DNA of 64,000 bases from JBEDUK01 sp963781595 (lineage in GTDB: Bacteria; Actinomycetota; UBA4738), in the NCBI GenBank assembly GCA_963781595.1, contig CAWAGG010000001.1:806001-870000 (forward strand). Direction: 5' to 3'. The position numbers were made by a program, and so were the translations under genes. Below are positions 1 through 8,318 of this stretch, in pieces; the first letter of the stretch is position 1; each line of letters opens with the position of its first letter. The notes below the pieces were generated by a model. It saw nothing but the letters and a program-made list of their open reading frames with translations. It made no database searches and had not been told where the DNA came from.

Positions 1-1170
1 TTCGAACCGCCGGTAGTAGTCGATGCTGCGGCCCACGTCCAGCAGCGTCGCGGCCTGTTCGAGGCGCTCCCGCCATTTCGGGCTCGCGTCGGGGTCGAGC
101 GCTGTATAGAGCAGCAGCGCGATCCGGGCGCGGCGCTCCGCCCGTCCGGGGTCCCATGAGGCGAACCGCGACACCATCGCCGCGATCGAGGCCGTGCGGA
201 CCGCGTGGACCGGCGGCGTCTCGACCCCGAGCGCATCGAGCGCGACCCCCTCGCGGAGCCCCTGCCCCGAGACCCACAGCTCGGAGGCGTCCACGTGCTC
301 CATCGCCCCGAGCGCGGCGAGCGCGCCGCCGACGATCGAGTCGGCTCGATCGGCGTTCAACCCGGCGATCTGCCGCCTGCGTGACGACCGCCGGGACCCC
401 AACGAGTCGGCGATGTCGCCGACGCGGCGGCGCGTCAGGACGTACCCGTGCAGGCGCGGGATCGGGTAGGTCCGAGCGTGCCGGTCGACCTTCGCGAGGT
501 TGCGGACCGTGCCGCCGGTAGCGATCAGCCGCTCATCGTCCTCAAGGGGCGCGATGCCGGCATCCGCCAGCGTCGTGGCGACCTCGGCGCGGAGCGCGTC
601 GGCCTCCTTGCCGCTCGGCGGGTCGCTGCGCAGGAACCGGTCGGACAGTCGGAGCCCGCCGAGCGGGAGCGTCCACGAACGGAGCGGCTCGCGATCGCGG
701 AACCGCGTGAGTTCGAGGCTCCCGCCACCGATGTCCATCACCAGCCCGTGGTAGACGGGCATCCCGTTGATCGCGCCGGCGAACGCGAACCGAGCCTCGG
801 CGTCGCCGTCGATCACGCTCACCTCCACCCCGGCGACGCGGCGGACGCGTTCGATCAGGGCGTCGGCGTTCCCCGCCTCGCGGACCGCGGACGTCGCCAC
901 CGCGACCAGCAGATCGGCGCCGGCGCCGTCGGCCAGCGCCCGGAAGTCCCGCAGCGTCCTCGCCGTCCGCTCGATCGCGTCGTCCGAGAAGGCGACGCCG
1001 CCGCTCAGGTCGCGCCCGAGCCGCAGCGGCGCTCGCCCGTCGGCGACCACCTCCAGGTAGGCGCCGGCGCCGGCCCGCAGGACGACGACGCGGCCGGAGT
1101 TCGAACCGACGTCGACGACGGCGACGAGCCGCGTCGGGTCGGTCGTGGTCGGCGGCGCGTCAGGTGACAA
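1..1170 (-). CDS. Ppx/GppA-family phosphatase, C-terminus cut by window edge
   Basis: Exopolyphosphatase / pppGpp phosphohydrolase family, expected to release phosphate from polyphosphate or pppGpp in the cytoplasm. The 390 visible codons carry the actin-like ATPase-fold signatures: VVDVGSNSG near residues 18-26, GDAEARFAFAG with the family acidic residue near 125, MDIGGGSLEL at about 145-154 and ATGGTVRNLA near 216. The reading frame is still open at base 1, so the C-terminal part lies outside. I start at TTG 1170 because AGGG lies about 8 bases upstream and the first phosphate loop begins about 18 residues later. Substrate choice cannot be read from sequence. Family assignment is firm. Confidence 0.9.
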   Translation of the reverse strand, partial: MSPDAPPTTTDPTRLVAVVDVGSNSGRVVVLRAGAGAYLEVVADGRAPLRLGRDLSGGVAFSDDAIERTARTLRDFRALADGAGADLLVAVATSAVREAGNADALIERVRRVAGVEVSVIDGDAEARFAFAGAINGMPVYHGLVMDIGGGSLELTRFRDREPLRSWTLPLGGLRLSDRFLRSDPPSGKEADALRAEVATTLADAGIAPLEDDERLIATGGTVRNLAKVDRHARTYPIPRLHGYVLTRRRVGDIADSLGSRRSSRRRQIAGLNADRADSIVGGALAALGAMEHVDASELWVSGQGLREGVALDALGVETPPVHAVRTASIAAMVSRFASWDPGRAERRARIALLLYTALDPDASPKWRERLEQAATLLDVGRSIDYYRRFE

Positions 1171-1327
1171 CGGAGGTCCCTCGCTCGAGAGGCGGGCCGG
1201 TCGCGCGCAGTATACGGACGGCATCGGCGGAACGTTCGGGCGGGTCCGCAACGGGCGGTTACCCCAACGCATCTCTCCTTCGACCGGCGGATCGTCCGCG
1301 CGGTCGCACAGCAGAAGGGAGGCTGGG

Positions 1328-1726
1328 ATGCGCGCGACACGCATCATCGCGAGCCTGATGCTCGCATCGGTGCTCGTCGTCGGCGGGGTAGCAGGGCCGG
1401 CGATGGCCAAGAAGCTGCCGAAGCCGAAGATCGCGATCAAGCTCGACGCGCAGCGCTTCGACTCGGGCTCGGACGTGACCGGCACGACGCGGCTCTGGGT
1501 GAAGGACCACAAGGTCAAGGTCGGCGTGCCGAACGAGGTCCTCGGCCTGCAGATCGACGGCGTCGACGCCGGGACCACCGTCACGGACGCCGACGGCTAC
1601 GCGGCGATCGTGATCTCCGGCGTGGCGGACGGTCAGCACATCCTGAACGTCGTCTTCGCTGGGGATGGCTCCTACCGAGCGACGGACAAGCAGCACGGCT
1701 TCTGCGTCGGAACCAAGTGCAAGTGA
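1328..1726 (+). CDS. Small secreted protein with an Ig-like/beta-sandwich domain
   Basis: A 132-residue protein with a clear Sec signal peptide: basic start (MRATR), hydrophobic core of about 18 residues and a likely cleavage after PAMA near residue 24. The mature part opens with a lysine/proline-rich stretch and then a single beta-rich unit containing TTVTDADGYAAI and FAGDGSYRATD, spacing typical of bacterial Ig-like repeat domains in surface proteins. Two cysteines close the chain (GFCVGTKC) and could form a disulfide outside the cell. AAGGGAGG sits about 6 bases before ATG 1328, a strong ribosome site. It stands alone, divergent from the Ppx gene. No precise function can be claimed. Confidence 0.75.
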   Translation: MRATRIIASLMLASVLVVGGVAGPAMAKKLPKPKIAIKLDAQRFDSGSDVTGTTRLWVKDHKVKVGVPNEVLGLQIDGVDAGTTVTDADGYAAIVISGVADGQHILNVVFAGDGSYRATDKQHGFCVGTKCK

Positions 1727-1740
1727 CCGACCGCGGCCGT

Positions 1741-1758
1741 AGGACCTGATCGGGTCCT
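1741..1758. terminator. Short GC hairpin after the secreted-protein gene
   Basis: AGGACC (1741-1746) and GGTCCT (1753-1758) form a perfect six-base stem with a six-base loop, 14 bases after the stop of the small secreted protein. There is no T run, so it could be a weak terminator or only an RNA-stabilising hairpin. The remaining bases up to 1966 hold nothing I recognise. Confidence 0.3.
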
Positions 1759-1966
1759 CGGCGGGGCGCCCGCGGCCGGTCGCCACCCTCGCCCGGGTGG
1801 TGGGTCGGCCCGCGGTGCGCCCCGCCGAGCTCCGGGCCGCCGGGGGGCGGTGCCGGAAGTTCAGCCCTTCGTCCCGCAACGTCCCATCCGCCGGCCGCAT
1901 CTTCTACTCGGATTGAGGATCGAGGAGGTCGATGGGGGGCTGGGCGAAGCCGCCGGGAGGGCGGGC

Positions 1967-2461
1967 GTGCTTCGTGAGGGGCTGGGTGGACGTCTCGGTG
2001 ACCTCTACGCCGCCCACATCTCGGGCGCCGTCCGCCTCGCGTACCTCCTGACCGGCAACCACGCGCTGGCCGAGGACCTCGCGCACGAGGCATTCGTGCG
2101 CGTCGCCGGGCACTTCTCCCACCTGCGGAACCCCGACGCGTTCCCGTCGTACCTGCGGAGCACGGTCCTCAACCTGTCCCGGATGCATTTCCGCAAGCAG
2201 AAGACCGAACGGACGTACCTCGAGCGCGAAGCGAGCATGCGCCCGAGGGACGAAGCCGAACAACCGGATGTGGAGGTCACGCACGCCATGCGGCAGGCGC
2301 TCCTTCGCCTGCCGGAACGGCAGCGCGCGGCGATCGTGCTGCGCTACTACGAAGATCTGTCGGATGCGGCGACGGCGGAGATCCTGAAGTGCCGGCCCGC
2401 GACGGTGCGCTCGCTCGTGTTCAGAGGGATGGAGAGCCTGCGCCGGGAGGTGACGCGATGA
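1967..2461 (+). CDS. ECF RNA polymerase sigma factor (SigE-like)
   Basis: Group 4 (ECF) sigma factor of 164 residues that would direct RNA polymerase to a small regulon. Region 2 is visible near residues 8-75 (AVRLAYLLTGNHALAEDLAHE; then YLRSTVLNLSR) and region 4 near 105-160 (LRLPERQRAAIVLRYYEDLSD followed by the RPATVRSLVFRG recognition helix). The open frame extends back to 1850, but GTG 1967 has GGGAGG six bases upstream and gives the usual length, so I use it. Its stop overlaps the next ATG by four bases (ATGA). The neighbour encodes a one-pass membrane protein, as expected for a sigma/anti-sigma pair. It may be autoregulated, but I found no promoter motif. Confidence 0.88.
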   Translation: MLREGLGGRLGDLYAAHISGAVRLAYLLTGNHALAEDLAHEAFVRVAGHFSHLRNPDAFPSYLRSTVLNLSRMHFRKQKTERTYLEREASMRPRDEAEQPDVEVTHAMRQALLRLPERQRAAIVLRYYEDLSDAATAEILKCRPATVRSLVFRGMESLRREVTR

Positions 2462-3051
2462 ACACGACGGAGCACGTCTCGTTCGAGCGGCAGGTTGCCG
2501 CCTTCCTCGGATCGATGGCGGGGGAGGCGCCGGATCTGCGAGGACCGCCGCCGACCGGACTGGTCGGCCGCGTCTACGCGCGGATGGCGATGACCGTCGT
2601 CGTCGCCGTGCTGGTCGTGTCGCTGGTCGGCGCAGCTGGCACCATGATGGTCACCATGCTGTTGCATCGAACCTCGAACCCGGGCCTCGATGCCCGCGGG
2701 CAGACCTCGACCACGATCTCGAACGCGGGCCTCGCCGGGGCCCCGGGGGGCCTCCTGGGCTGGCTGCAGGGCGCCGACGACGACGTCCGGCCGGGGTCGA
2801 TCCCCGTCCCCGGCCCGAACCTCGACCCGGGGGTCGAGAGCGGCTCGTCCGGCTCGGGATGGAACCGCTGGCCATGGGATGGTCGCGGGAACCATCCGCA
2901 TCGGGACCCCGCGCCACCGCCGGTCTTCGGCTCCGGCGATCCGGGCCTGCTCTCGGCCCCGGTGATCCTCGCGGGGGGCAAGGCGCACCACCACCATCAT
3001 CATCACAACGGGAAGCACCACCGCGGCGGTCATCGCCGGATGGATCACTGA
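2458..3051 (+). CDS. Single-pass membrane protein with His-rich tail, putative anti-sigma partner
   Basis: A 197-residue protein translated from an ATG overlapping the sigma-factor stop by four bases. Residues 1-40 are cytoplasmic-like and acidic, a single transmembrane segment runs at about 43-65 (MTVVVAVLVVSLVGAAGTMM), and the outer part is rich in Gly, Pro and Asp. It ends in a run of seven histidines followed by HHRGGHRR, a likely metal-binding tail. No zinc anti-sigma motif (HxxxCxxC) is present, so the anti-sigma role rests only on position and topology. Its stop shares one base with the next start (TGATG), implying translational coupling to the sedolisin gene. Confidence 0.7.
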   Translation: MNTTEHVSFERQVAAFLGSMAGEAPDLRGPPPTGLVGRVYARMAMTVVVAVLVVSLVGAAGTMMVTMLLHRTSNPGLDARGQTSTTISNAGLAGAPGGLLGWLQGADDDVRPGSIPVPGPNLDPGVESGSSGSGWNRWPWDGRGNHPHRDPAPPPVFGSGDPGLLSAPVILAGGKAHHHHHHHNGKHHRGGHRRMDH

Positions 3052-4361
3052 TGGGTCGGGCGCGGTCGGCGATCGTCGCCTGCCTGGCGGCCGGCTCGCT
3101 GGCCGCGTCCGTCGGCGTGGGCGCGTCGGCCGCCGCAGCCCCTCGGTCGCCCGCCTCGCGGGCCGTGGGCGTCGCCCGCATCCCCGGCTGGGCCGTTCGC
3201 GTCGACCAGGCCGGGCGGGGCGCCGGGTCCGCGGTCCATCCCCTCCGTGTCGGGGTCATGGGCGAAGATGAGCGCGGCCCGATCCTGGCGCTCGATGCGC
3301 CGGCGGGCTACTCGCCGGCGCAGATCGCTCATGTCCTCGGGCTCACCGGCGACGGCGCGGGCCAGACGATCGCGATCGTCGTCGCGTACCACGACCCGAA
3401 GATCGAGAGCGACGTGAATGCGTTCAGCCAGCAGTTCGGGCTGCCCAAGACGTGCGATTCGGTCCCGCCGGGCACCTCGTGCTTCGACTTCGCGCAGCTC
3501 GCGCCTTCGAAGCCGAAGACCGACGAAGGGTGGGCCCTCGAGGCGTCGTTGAACGTGGAGTGGGCGCACGCGATCGCGCCGCAGGCCTCGATCGTGCTCT
3601 CCGAAGCGAAGAACTCCTCGATCAAGAAGCTCTTCGCCGCGCTCGACAAGGCTGCCGGCCGCTCGGGCGTCGTCGCCATCAGCAACAGCTGGTACACGAA
3701 CGAGTTCGGTAGCGAGGACTCCTGGGATCCGCACTGTGCGCTGAAGAAAGCGGTCTGCGTGTTCGCGACGGGCGACGGCGGCAACCCGGGCTCGTACCCG
3801 GCGTTCGCCCCGAACGTCATCGCCGCCGGTGGAACGACCCTCGACCTGGACTCCCAGGGGAACGTGCTGTCGGAGACCGCGTGGTCGTGTTCGAACCACG
3901 GCGACTGCAAGAAGTACGGGGGCACGGGCGGCGGGCTGAGCAAGTTCGAACCGCGACCCTCCTACCAGGTCGGCGTGAACCCGAACAGCAAGCGCGGGAC
4001 GCCGGACGTGAGCTTCGACGCCGACCCGTTGACCGGCGTGGCCGTCTACGACTCGTTCGGCTACAAGGGCCGCTTCGGCTGGTTCGTCGTCGGTGGGACC
4101 AGTGTCGCGCCGCCCGCCTGGGCCGCGATCGTCGCGGTCGCCGACCAGCTGCGTGCCACGGTCGGCAAGCCGCCGCTCTCAGGGAAGAACCTCCTGGCCC
4201 AGAGCGACCTCTACGCGATCACGTCGGGTCTGTTCGACGTCACCGTGGGGAAGAACGGCAACTGCGGCTCGGAGTGCACCGCGAAGGCCGGGTACGACTT
4301 CGTCACCGGGCGGGGGAGCCCGCGACCCGGGATCGACACCGCACTGAAGAACGCGGCCTGA
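3051..4361 (+). CDS. Secreted sedolisin-like protein (peptidase S53), one catalytic residue replaced
   Basis: A 436-residue protein with an N-terminal signal peptide (about residues 1-30) and an S53 serine-carboxyl peptidase domain from about residue 84 to the end. The serine motif GGTSVAPPAWAA is intact (Ser351) and the family's C-terminal calcium-site segment GYDFVTGRGSP is present. The normally invariant ExxxD pair reads EASLN (Glu164, Asn168), so the catalytic Asp is replaced by Asn. The long propeptide usual for sedolisins is also missing; only about 50 residues lie between the signal and the domain. ATG 3051 overlaps the previous stop. It may be a weak peptidase or a non-catalytic binding protein controlled by the upstream sigma factor. 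Confidence 0.85.
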   Translation: MGRARSAIVACLAAGSLAASVGVGASAAAAPRSPASRAVGVARIPGWAVRVDQAGRGAGSAVHPLRVGVMGEDERGPILALDAPAGYSPAQIAHVLGLTGDGAGQTIAIVVAYHDPKIESDVNAFSQQFGLPKTCDSVPPGTSCFDFAQLAPSKPKTDEGWALEASLNVEWAHAIAPQASIVLSEAKNSSIKKLFAALDKAAGRSGVVAISNSWYTNEFGSEDSWDPHCALKKAVCVFATGDGGNPGSYPAFAPNVIAAGGTTLDLDSQGNVLSETAWSCSNHGDCKKYGGTGGGLSKFEPRPSYQVGVNPNSKRGTPDVSFDADPLTGVAVYDSFGYKGRFGWFVVGGTSVAPPAWAAIVAVADQLRATVGKPPLSGKNLLAQSDLYAITSGLFDVTVGKNGNCGSECTAKAGYDFVTGRGSPRPGIDTALKNAA

Positions 4362-4414
4362 TCGGGACGACCGACGCGGCACCACGGGAGGCGACCGGCT
4401 ATCGTGGCCGCCTC

Positions 4415-5284
4415 GTGAGATTCGGGATCACGTTCGCGAACGCGGGGCCGTGGGCGCTGCCCGAGTTCGCCGCCGTGCTCGCCGAGACCGCCGAGGAGCT
4501 CGGGTTCGAGTCCCTGTGGACCGTCGAACACGTGGTCGTGCCCGAGGGCTACGGATCGGAGTACCCGTACTCGCGGAGCGGCCGGATGCCGGGGCCGGAG
4601 GAGGCGCCGATCCCCGATCCACTCGTGTGGCTCGCGTGGATGGCCGCCCGGACCTCCGCGATCCGGCTCGCGACCGGGATCCTGATCCTGCCGCAGCGCA
4701 ACCCCGTGATCCTCGCGAAGGAGGTCGCGACGCTCGACGTGCTGTCCGGCGGCCGCGCGATCCTCGGCGTCGGCGTGGGCTGGCTGAAGGAGGAGTTCGA
4801 CATCATCGGCGTGCCGTTCGATGAGCGCGCGGCCCGGACCGACGAGGCGATCGAGGTGCTGCGAACGCTGTGGACGCATGACTCGCCCCAGCACCATGGG
4901 CGGTACTTCGACTTCAGCGGCGCGAAGAGCTACCCGCATCCGGCACAGCCCGGAGGCGTCCCGATCGTCGTCGGCGGGCACTCGCCGGCGGCGGCGCGCC
5001 GGGCCGGCCGCCTGGGCGACGGGTTCTTCCCCGCCCGCGGCGATCCGGACGAGCTCCGCGCGCTGGTCGACGAGATGCGGTCGGCCGCGCAGGGCGCGGG
5101 CCGCGACCCCGACGCCGTGGAGATCACGTTCGGCGGCTCGAACGACCTGGATCGGGCCAGGACGCTGACGGCGCTCGGTGCGTCCCGCCTGACGATCGCG
5201 CCGCCGGCGTTCGACCCGGTCGGGCTCCGGCAGGGGTTGGAGCGGTTCGCCGCCGAGGTGATGGACCCACTGGGACGCGACTAG
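4415..5284 (+). CDS. LLM-class F420-dependent oxidoreductase
   Basis: Luciferase-like TIM-barrel oxidoreductase of 289 residues, expected to use reduced coenzyme F420 (or FMN) in hydride transfer to an unknown substrate. It begins directly with the beta-1 strand (RFGITFANAGPW) and shows the hallmark stretches ESLWTVEHVVVP, IRLATGILILPQRNP, AKEVATLDVLSGGR and LGVGVGWLKEEF, then PIVVGGHSPAAARRAG near residue 185. No Shine-Dalgarno lies close to GTG 4415, and a leaderless start is possible. Its TAG stop overlaps the stop of the convergent dehydratase gene in the palindrome CTAG. Related proteins are often annotated as TIGR03619-type oxidoreductases; the substrate is unknown. Confidence 0.85.
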   Translation: MRFGITFANAGPWALPEFAAVLAETAEELGFESLWTVEHVVVPEGYGSEYPYSRSGRMPGPEEAPIPDPLVWLAWMAARTSAIRLATGILILPQRNPVILAKEVATLDVLSGGRAILGVGVGWLKEEFDIIGVPFDERAARTDEAIEVLRTLWTHDSPQHHGRYFDFSGAKSYPHPAQPGGVPIVVGGHSPAAARRAGRLGDGFFPARGDPDELRALVDEMRSAAQGAGRDPDAVEITFGGSNDLDRARTLTALGASRLTIAPPAFDPVGLRQGLERFAAEVMDPLGRD

Positions 5285-6246
5285 CCGCGCAGGGCGATCA
5301 GCTCCGCGAACCGCTCTGCGCCGATGTTCCCCCCGGAGACGACGATGCCGATCCGTGCGCCGTGCAGGTCGGTGCGGTGAGCAAGGATGGCCGCGATCCC
5401 GACCGCGCCGCTCGGTTCGACGACGAGCTTCATGCGTTCGAATGCGAAGGCCATCGCTGCGACGATCTGCGGCTCCGTGACGGTCACGATCTCGTCGACG
5501 AGGCGGCGGTTCACCTCGAACGTGAGCTCCCCCGGCCGGACGACGGCGAGGCCGTCCGCGATCGTCTCGGGAGGCGGGATCGTGACGCGCTCCCCGGCCT
5601 CCATCGAGCGGCGCGTGTCGTCCGCGGCGGCCGGTTCGACACCGATCACGCGGATGTCGGGCACGAGCGCCTTCGCAGCGGTCGCGCACCCGGCGATCAG
5701 GCCGCCGCCGCCGACCGGCACGATCAGATGGTCAAGCCCCTTTACTTCCTCCAGGAACTCCAGCGCGACCGTTCCCTGCCCGGCCATCACGAGCGGATCG
5801 TCGTACGGCCGGACGAGCGTCTTGGTTTGGCCCCGCTCGGCTGCCAGCGCCGCCGCGATCGTCTCCCGATCCTCGGTCCGGCGGTCGTAGGTCACGACCT
5901 CGGCGCCGTACCCGCGCGTCGCGTCGAGCTTCGCCTTCGGCGCATCCGCCGGCATGACGATGACGGCCGAGGTGCCCAGGAGGCGGGCGGCCAGCGTCAC
6001 GGCCTGCGCGTGGTTCCCCGAGGAGAAGGCCACCACGCCGCGCTCCCGTTCCTCGGGCGTGAGGCGTGAGCACCGGTTGTACGCGCCGCGGAACTTGAAG
6101 GCGCCGCCGCGCTGGAAGGATTCTGCCTTGACGGAGACCATCGCGCCGGCGCGCTCGTCGAGAGCCCGAGAGGTCAGCACGGGCGTCGGGTTCGCCACGC
6201 CATGCAGGCGCGCGGCGGCGGCGCGGACGTCCTCGAGCCCGATCAT
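5281..6246 (-). CDS. PLP-dependent serine/threonine dehydratase (ammonia-lyase)
   Basis: Fold-type II PLP enzyme of 321 residues that would deaminate threonine or serine to a 2-oxo acid and ammonia. The Schiff-base lysine is Lys51 in GGAFKFRGA, the substrate loop is SSGNHAQA, and the phosphate-binding glycine loop is VGGGGLIAG near residue 172. There is no C-terminal ACT regulatory domain, so it is of the short catabolic type, and it resembles serine racemase / threonine dehydratase rather than full-length IlvA. I chose ATG 6246; a TTG nine bases upstream is an alternative. It converges on the LLM oxidoreductase with overlapping stop codons. A racemase side activity is possible. Confidence 0.88.
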   Translation of the reverse strand: MIGLEDVRAAAARLHGVANPTPVLTSRALDERAGAMVSVKAESFQRGGAFKFRGAYNRCSRLTPEERERGVVAFSSGNHAQAVTLAARLLGTSAVIVMPADAPKAKLDATRGYGAEVVTYDRRTEDRETIAAALAAERGQTKTLVRPYDDPLVMAGQGTVALEFLEEVKGLDHLIVPVGGGGLIAGCATAAKALVPDIRVIGVEPAAADDTRRSMEAGERVTIPPPETIADGLAVVRPGELTFEVNRRLVDEIVTVTEPQIVAAMAFAFERMKLVVEPSGAVGIAAILAHRTDLHGARIGIVVSGGNIGAERFAELIALRG

Positions 6247-6307
6247 CCGTTGCAAGCGTAGGCGACCGCTGCGTGACCGCCGCGGAGCGTCCTCGCCGGG
6301 CCTGGCG

Positions 6308-7549
6308 TCAGCGGGCGAACAGCGCGAAGAAGTCCCGTTCGTCGCGGACGAGGTACCGCGTCGCGGGACGGTACATGTTCGGCAGGAGCTTCGTGGCGAA
6401 CACGCCGGTCGGCGACCCCGGATCGCGGGAGAAGATGTTGAACGTCGTCCACTCCGTGTTGATGTCGAGCTCCATCGCACGCACGGCGCCCGCGCGGGCG
6501 AGCACAGTGGCCAGCGACTGGACCGACAGGCCCGGGCCGGCGGCGTACACGAGCGCCCCGGACGCGGTGACGCCGACCCCCGAACGCCAGACGTAGTACT
6601 GGTTGCCGAGCGTCGCGCCCCACTGCCGGAGCGACGAGTTCGCCAGGGCCTTGACCGGCCTCCCGTGGTCGACGATCAGCGCCAGGTTCTGCCGCACGGC
6701 GGTGACCGTCGGCGTCACCCGCTGATCACGGCCCCACTTCGCGACCGTCGCGGTGCCGTCGTCGAAGATCACGAGCGAAGCGGCGCCGTCGACCAGCGGC
6801 ACGACGCTGTGACCGTTCTGGTAGTAGCCGCCGCGCGCGTCGACCATCTTGAAGCCCGAGTTGAACGCGCCGAGCAGATCGCCGCGCTTCGACCTGGGGA
6901 CCTCGGCGCCCCACGGCCCGACCGCGCCGCCCGGCTGCTGCGTGCCGGGCACGAGCACGGTTCGGACCAGCTTCGTATCGATCCACACGACGCCGGTCAC
7001 GAGGCTCGTGTGGACGGGGTCCGGCCGCAGGTACGCCGCGAGCATGGACGGGTACCCGTGCAGCCACCGCCCGATCGGACGCCACGCCCCCTCGTGCGGC
7101 AGCGGCCGGGCGGCGATCGGTGCGATCGCCACCGGGCGCTCCAGGTGCGGGACGGTGGCCTGCGGCGGCGCGGTGGCCGGATCGGTCGAACGGACCTCCG
7201 GCAGCCCGCCGGAGGGCGTTCCGCCGACCGGCGGCTGATGGTGGCCGTACCACCAGCGTTCGGCGAACAGGACCACGCCGCGCATCCCGTGGTCGCTCAT
7301 CCACTCGACGGTCCGCGCGCCGACCGAGGCGCTTCCGGTCGCGGCGAGGGCGTGCGCGTAGGACCACAGCACCGGGACCAGCAGGATCGTCAGCGCGATC
7401 GCCGTGATCTCGAAGGCGCGACCGACCCGGCCCCGGTGCCGACGCCGGTCGGCGTGCCGTCCGCGTTCGACCGGCACACGGATCCCATCCGGCGGCGGCC
7501 CGGTCCACCCGCGCGGACGCCCCGCGCGATCGGTTCGATCCAGGCTCAT
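6308..7549 (-). CDS. Membrane-anchored phosphodiester-glycosidase domain protein
   Basis: A 413-residue protein with an Arg-rich cytoplasmic start, one membrane anchor at about residues 48-70 and a large outer part ending in a phosphodiester glycosidase (NAGPA/DUF2233-type) domain from about residue 170. Recognisable family stretches are AFNSGFKMVDARGGYYQNG and, near the end, MELDINTEWTTF. Known family members cleave sugar-1-phosphodiester bonds. It lies seven bases after dprE2 on the same strand and is therefore probably the last gene of the arabinosyl-donor operon, which suggests a role in trimming or releasing cell-wall glycans outside the membrane. The actual substrate is not known. Confidence 0.75.
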   Translation of the reverse strand: MSLDRTDRAGRPRGWTGPPPDGIRVPVERGRHADRRRHRGRVGRAFEITAIALTILLVPVLWSYAHALAATGSASVGARTVEWMSDHGMRGVVLFAERWWYGHHQPPVGGTPSGGLPEVRSTDPATAPPQATVPHLERPVAIAPIAARPLPHEGAWRPIGRWLHGYPSMLAAYLRPDPVHTSLVTGVVWIDTKLVRTVLVPGTQQPGGAVGPWGAEVPRSKRGDLLGAFNSGFKMVDARGGYYQNGHSVVPLVDGAASLVIFDDGTATVAKWGRDQRVTPTVTAVRQNLALIVDHGRPVKALANSSLRQWGATLGNQYYVWRSGVGVTASGALVYAAGPGLSVQSLATVLARAGAVRAMELDINTEWTTFNIFSRDPGSPTGVFATKLLPNMYRPATRYLVRDERDFFALFAR

Positions 7550-7556
7550 CGCTCGT

Positions 7557-8318
7557 TCACACCCCCAGCCGCCGGAAGAGCGGACGCGGGGCGTGGCGCA
7601 GGCCGGACATCACCCAGCGCAGGGTGGACGGGACCCAGACGGTCTCGGCGCCGGTCCGCAGCCCGTCGGCGATCGCCGTCGCGACGTCGTGCGGCGTCGC
7701 GGCGAGCGGGGCCGGCCTGAGCCCGGCCGTCATCTTCGAACGGACGAAGCCGGGTCGAACGACCATCACCCGTACCCCCGTCCCCGCGAGCCGGTCGCCA
7801 AGCCCCTGCGAGAACGTGTCGAGGCCCGCCTTCGAGGCGCCGTAGACGAAGTTCGACTTCCGGCCACGCTCCGCCGCGACGGAGGACAGCACGACGATCG
7901 TCCCGTGGCCCTGTCCGCGCATCCGTTCGGAGACCGGGATCAGGATGGACACCGACCCCATCAGGTTCGTCCGCAGCACCGAGAGCGCGGCGGCGGGATC
8001 GCGTTCGCTCGCCGCCTGGTCGCCGAGCACCCCGAACGCCAGCAGCGCGACGTCGACGTCGGCCCGGCCGTTGAAGATCGCTCGCACGACGTCCGGGTGC
8101 GTGTCGAACGCGTCGGCATCGAACCCGACCGTCGTCACGTCCGTCGCCCCGAGCGTGTGGAGGTGGGCTCCGAACGGCTCGAGGCGCGCGGGCTCTCGCG
8201 CCGCGAGGCCGACGATCCTCGCCCCGTCCCGGACCAGCTCACTGACCGTCGCCCGCGCGATGTCCGAGCCGGCGCCGAACACGGCGACCGATCGAACCCT
8301 ACCCAACGCGTCCTTCAA
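7557..8318 (-). CDS. dprE2: Decaprenylphosphoryl-2-keto-ribose reductase (SDR), DprE2-like
   Basis: Short-chain dehydrogenase of 253 residues expected to reduce decaprenyl-phospho-2-keto-D-erythro-pentofuranose to the arabinofuranose donor, completing the epimerisation begun by DprE1. The NAD(P)-binding motif is FGAGSDIAR near residue 13, the catalytic serine lies in VVLSSVAAERG, and the YxxxK pair is in YGASKAG. TTG 8318 is preferred because GGGAG lies eight bases upstream and the start overlaps the dprE1 stop by four bases; a longer frame exists but runs through dprE1. Pairing with dprE1 and ubiA is what fixes the specific name. Confidence 0.87.
   Translation of the reverse strand: MKDALGRVRSVAVFGAGSDIARATVSELVRDGARIVGLAAREPARLEPFGAHLHTLGATDVTTVGFDADAFDTHPDVVRAIFNGRADVDVALLAFGVLGDQAASERDPAAALSVLRTNLMGSVSILIPVSERMRGQGHGTIVVLSSVAAERGRKSNFVYGASKAGLDTFSQGLGDRLAGTGVRVMVVRPGFVRSKMTAGLRPAPLAATPHDVATAIADGLRTGAETVWVPSTLRWVMSGLRHAPRPLFRRLGV

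Noticed and set aside
1850..1966. A longer sigma-factor N-terminus starting at 1850
   Set aside because: The added 39 residues are Pro/Arg/Gly-rich with no sigma homology, and GTG 1967 has a better ribosome site.
5954..7720. A 588-codon plus-strand frame over the dehydratase and glycosidase genes
   Set aside because: It has no recognisable domain; the minus-strand genes show family motifs and operon spacing.
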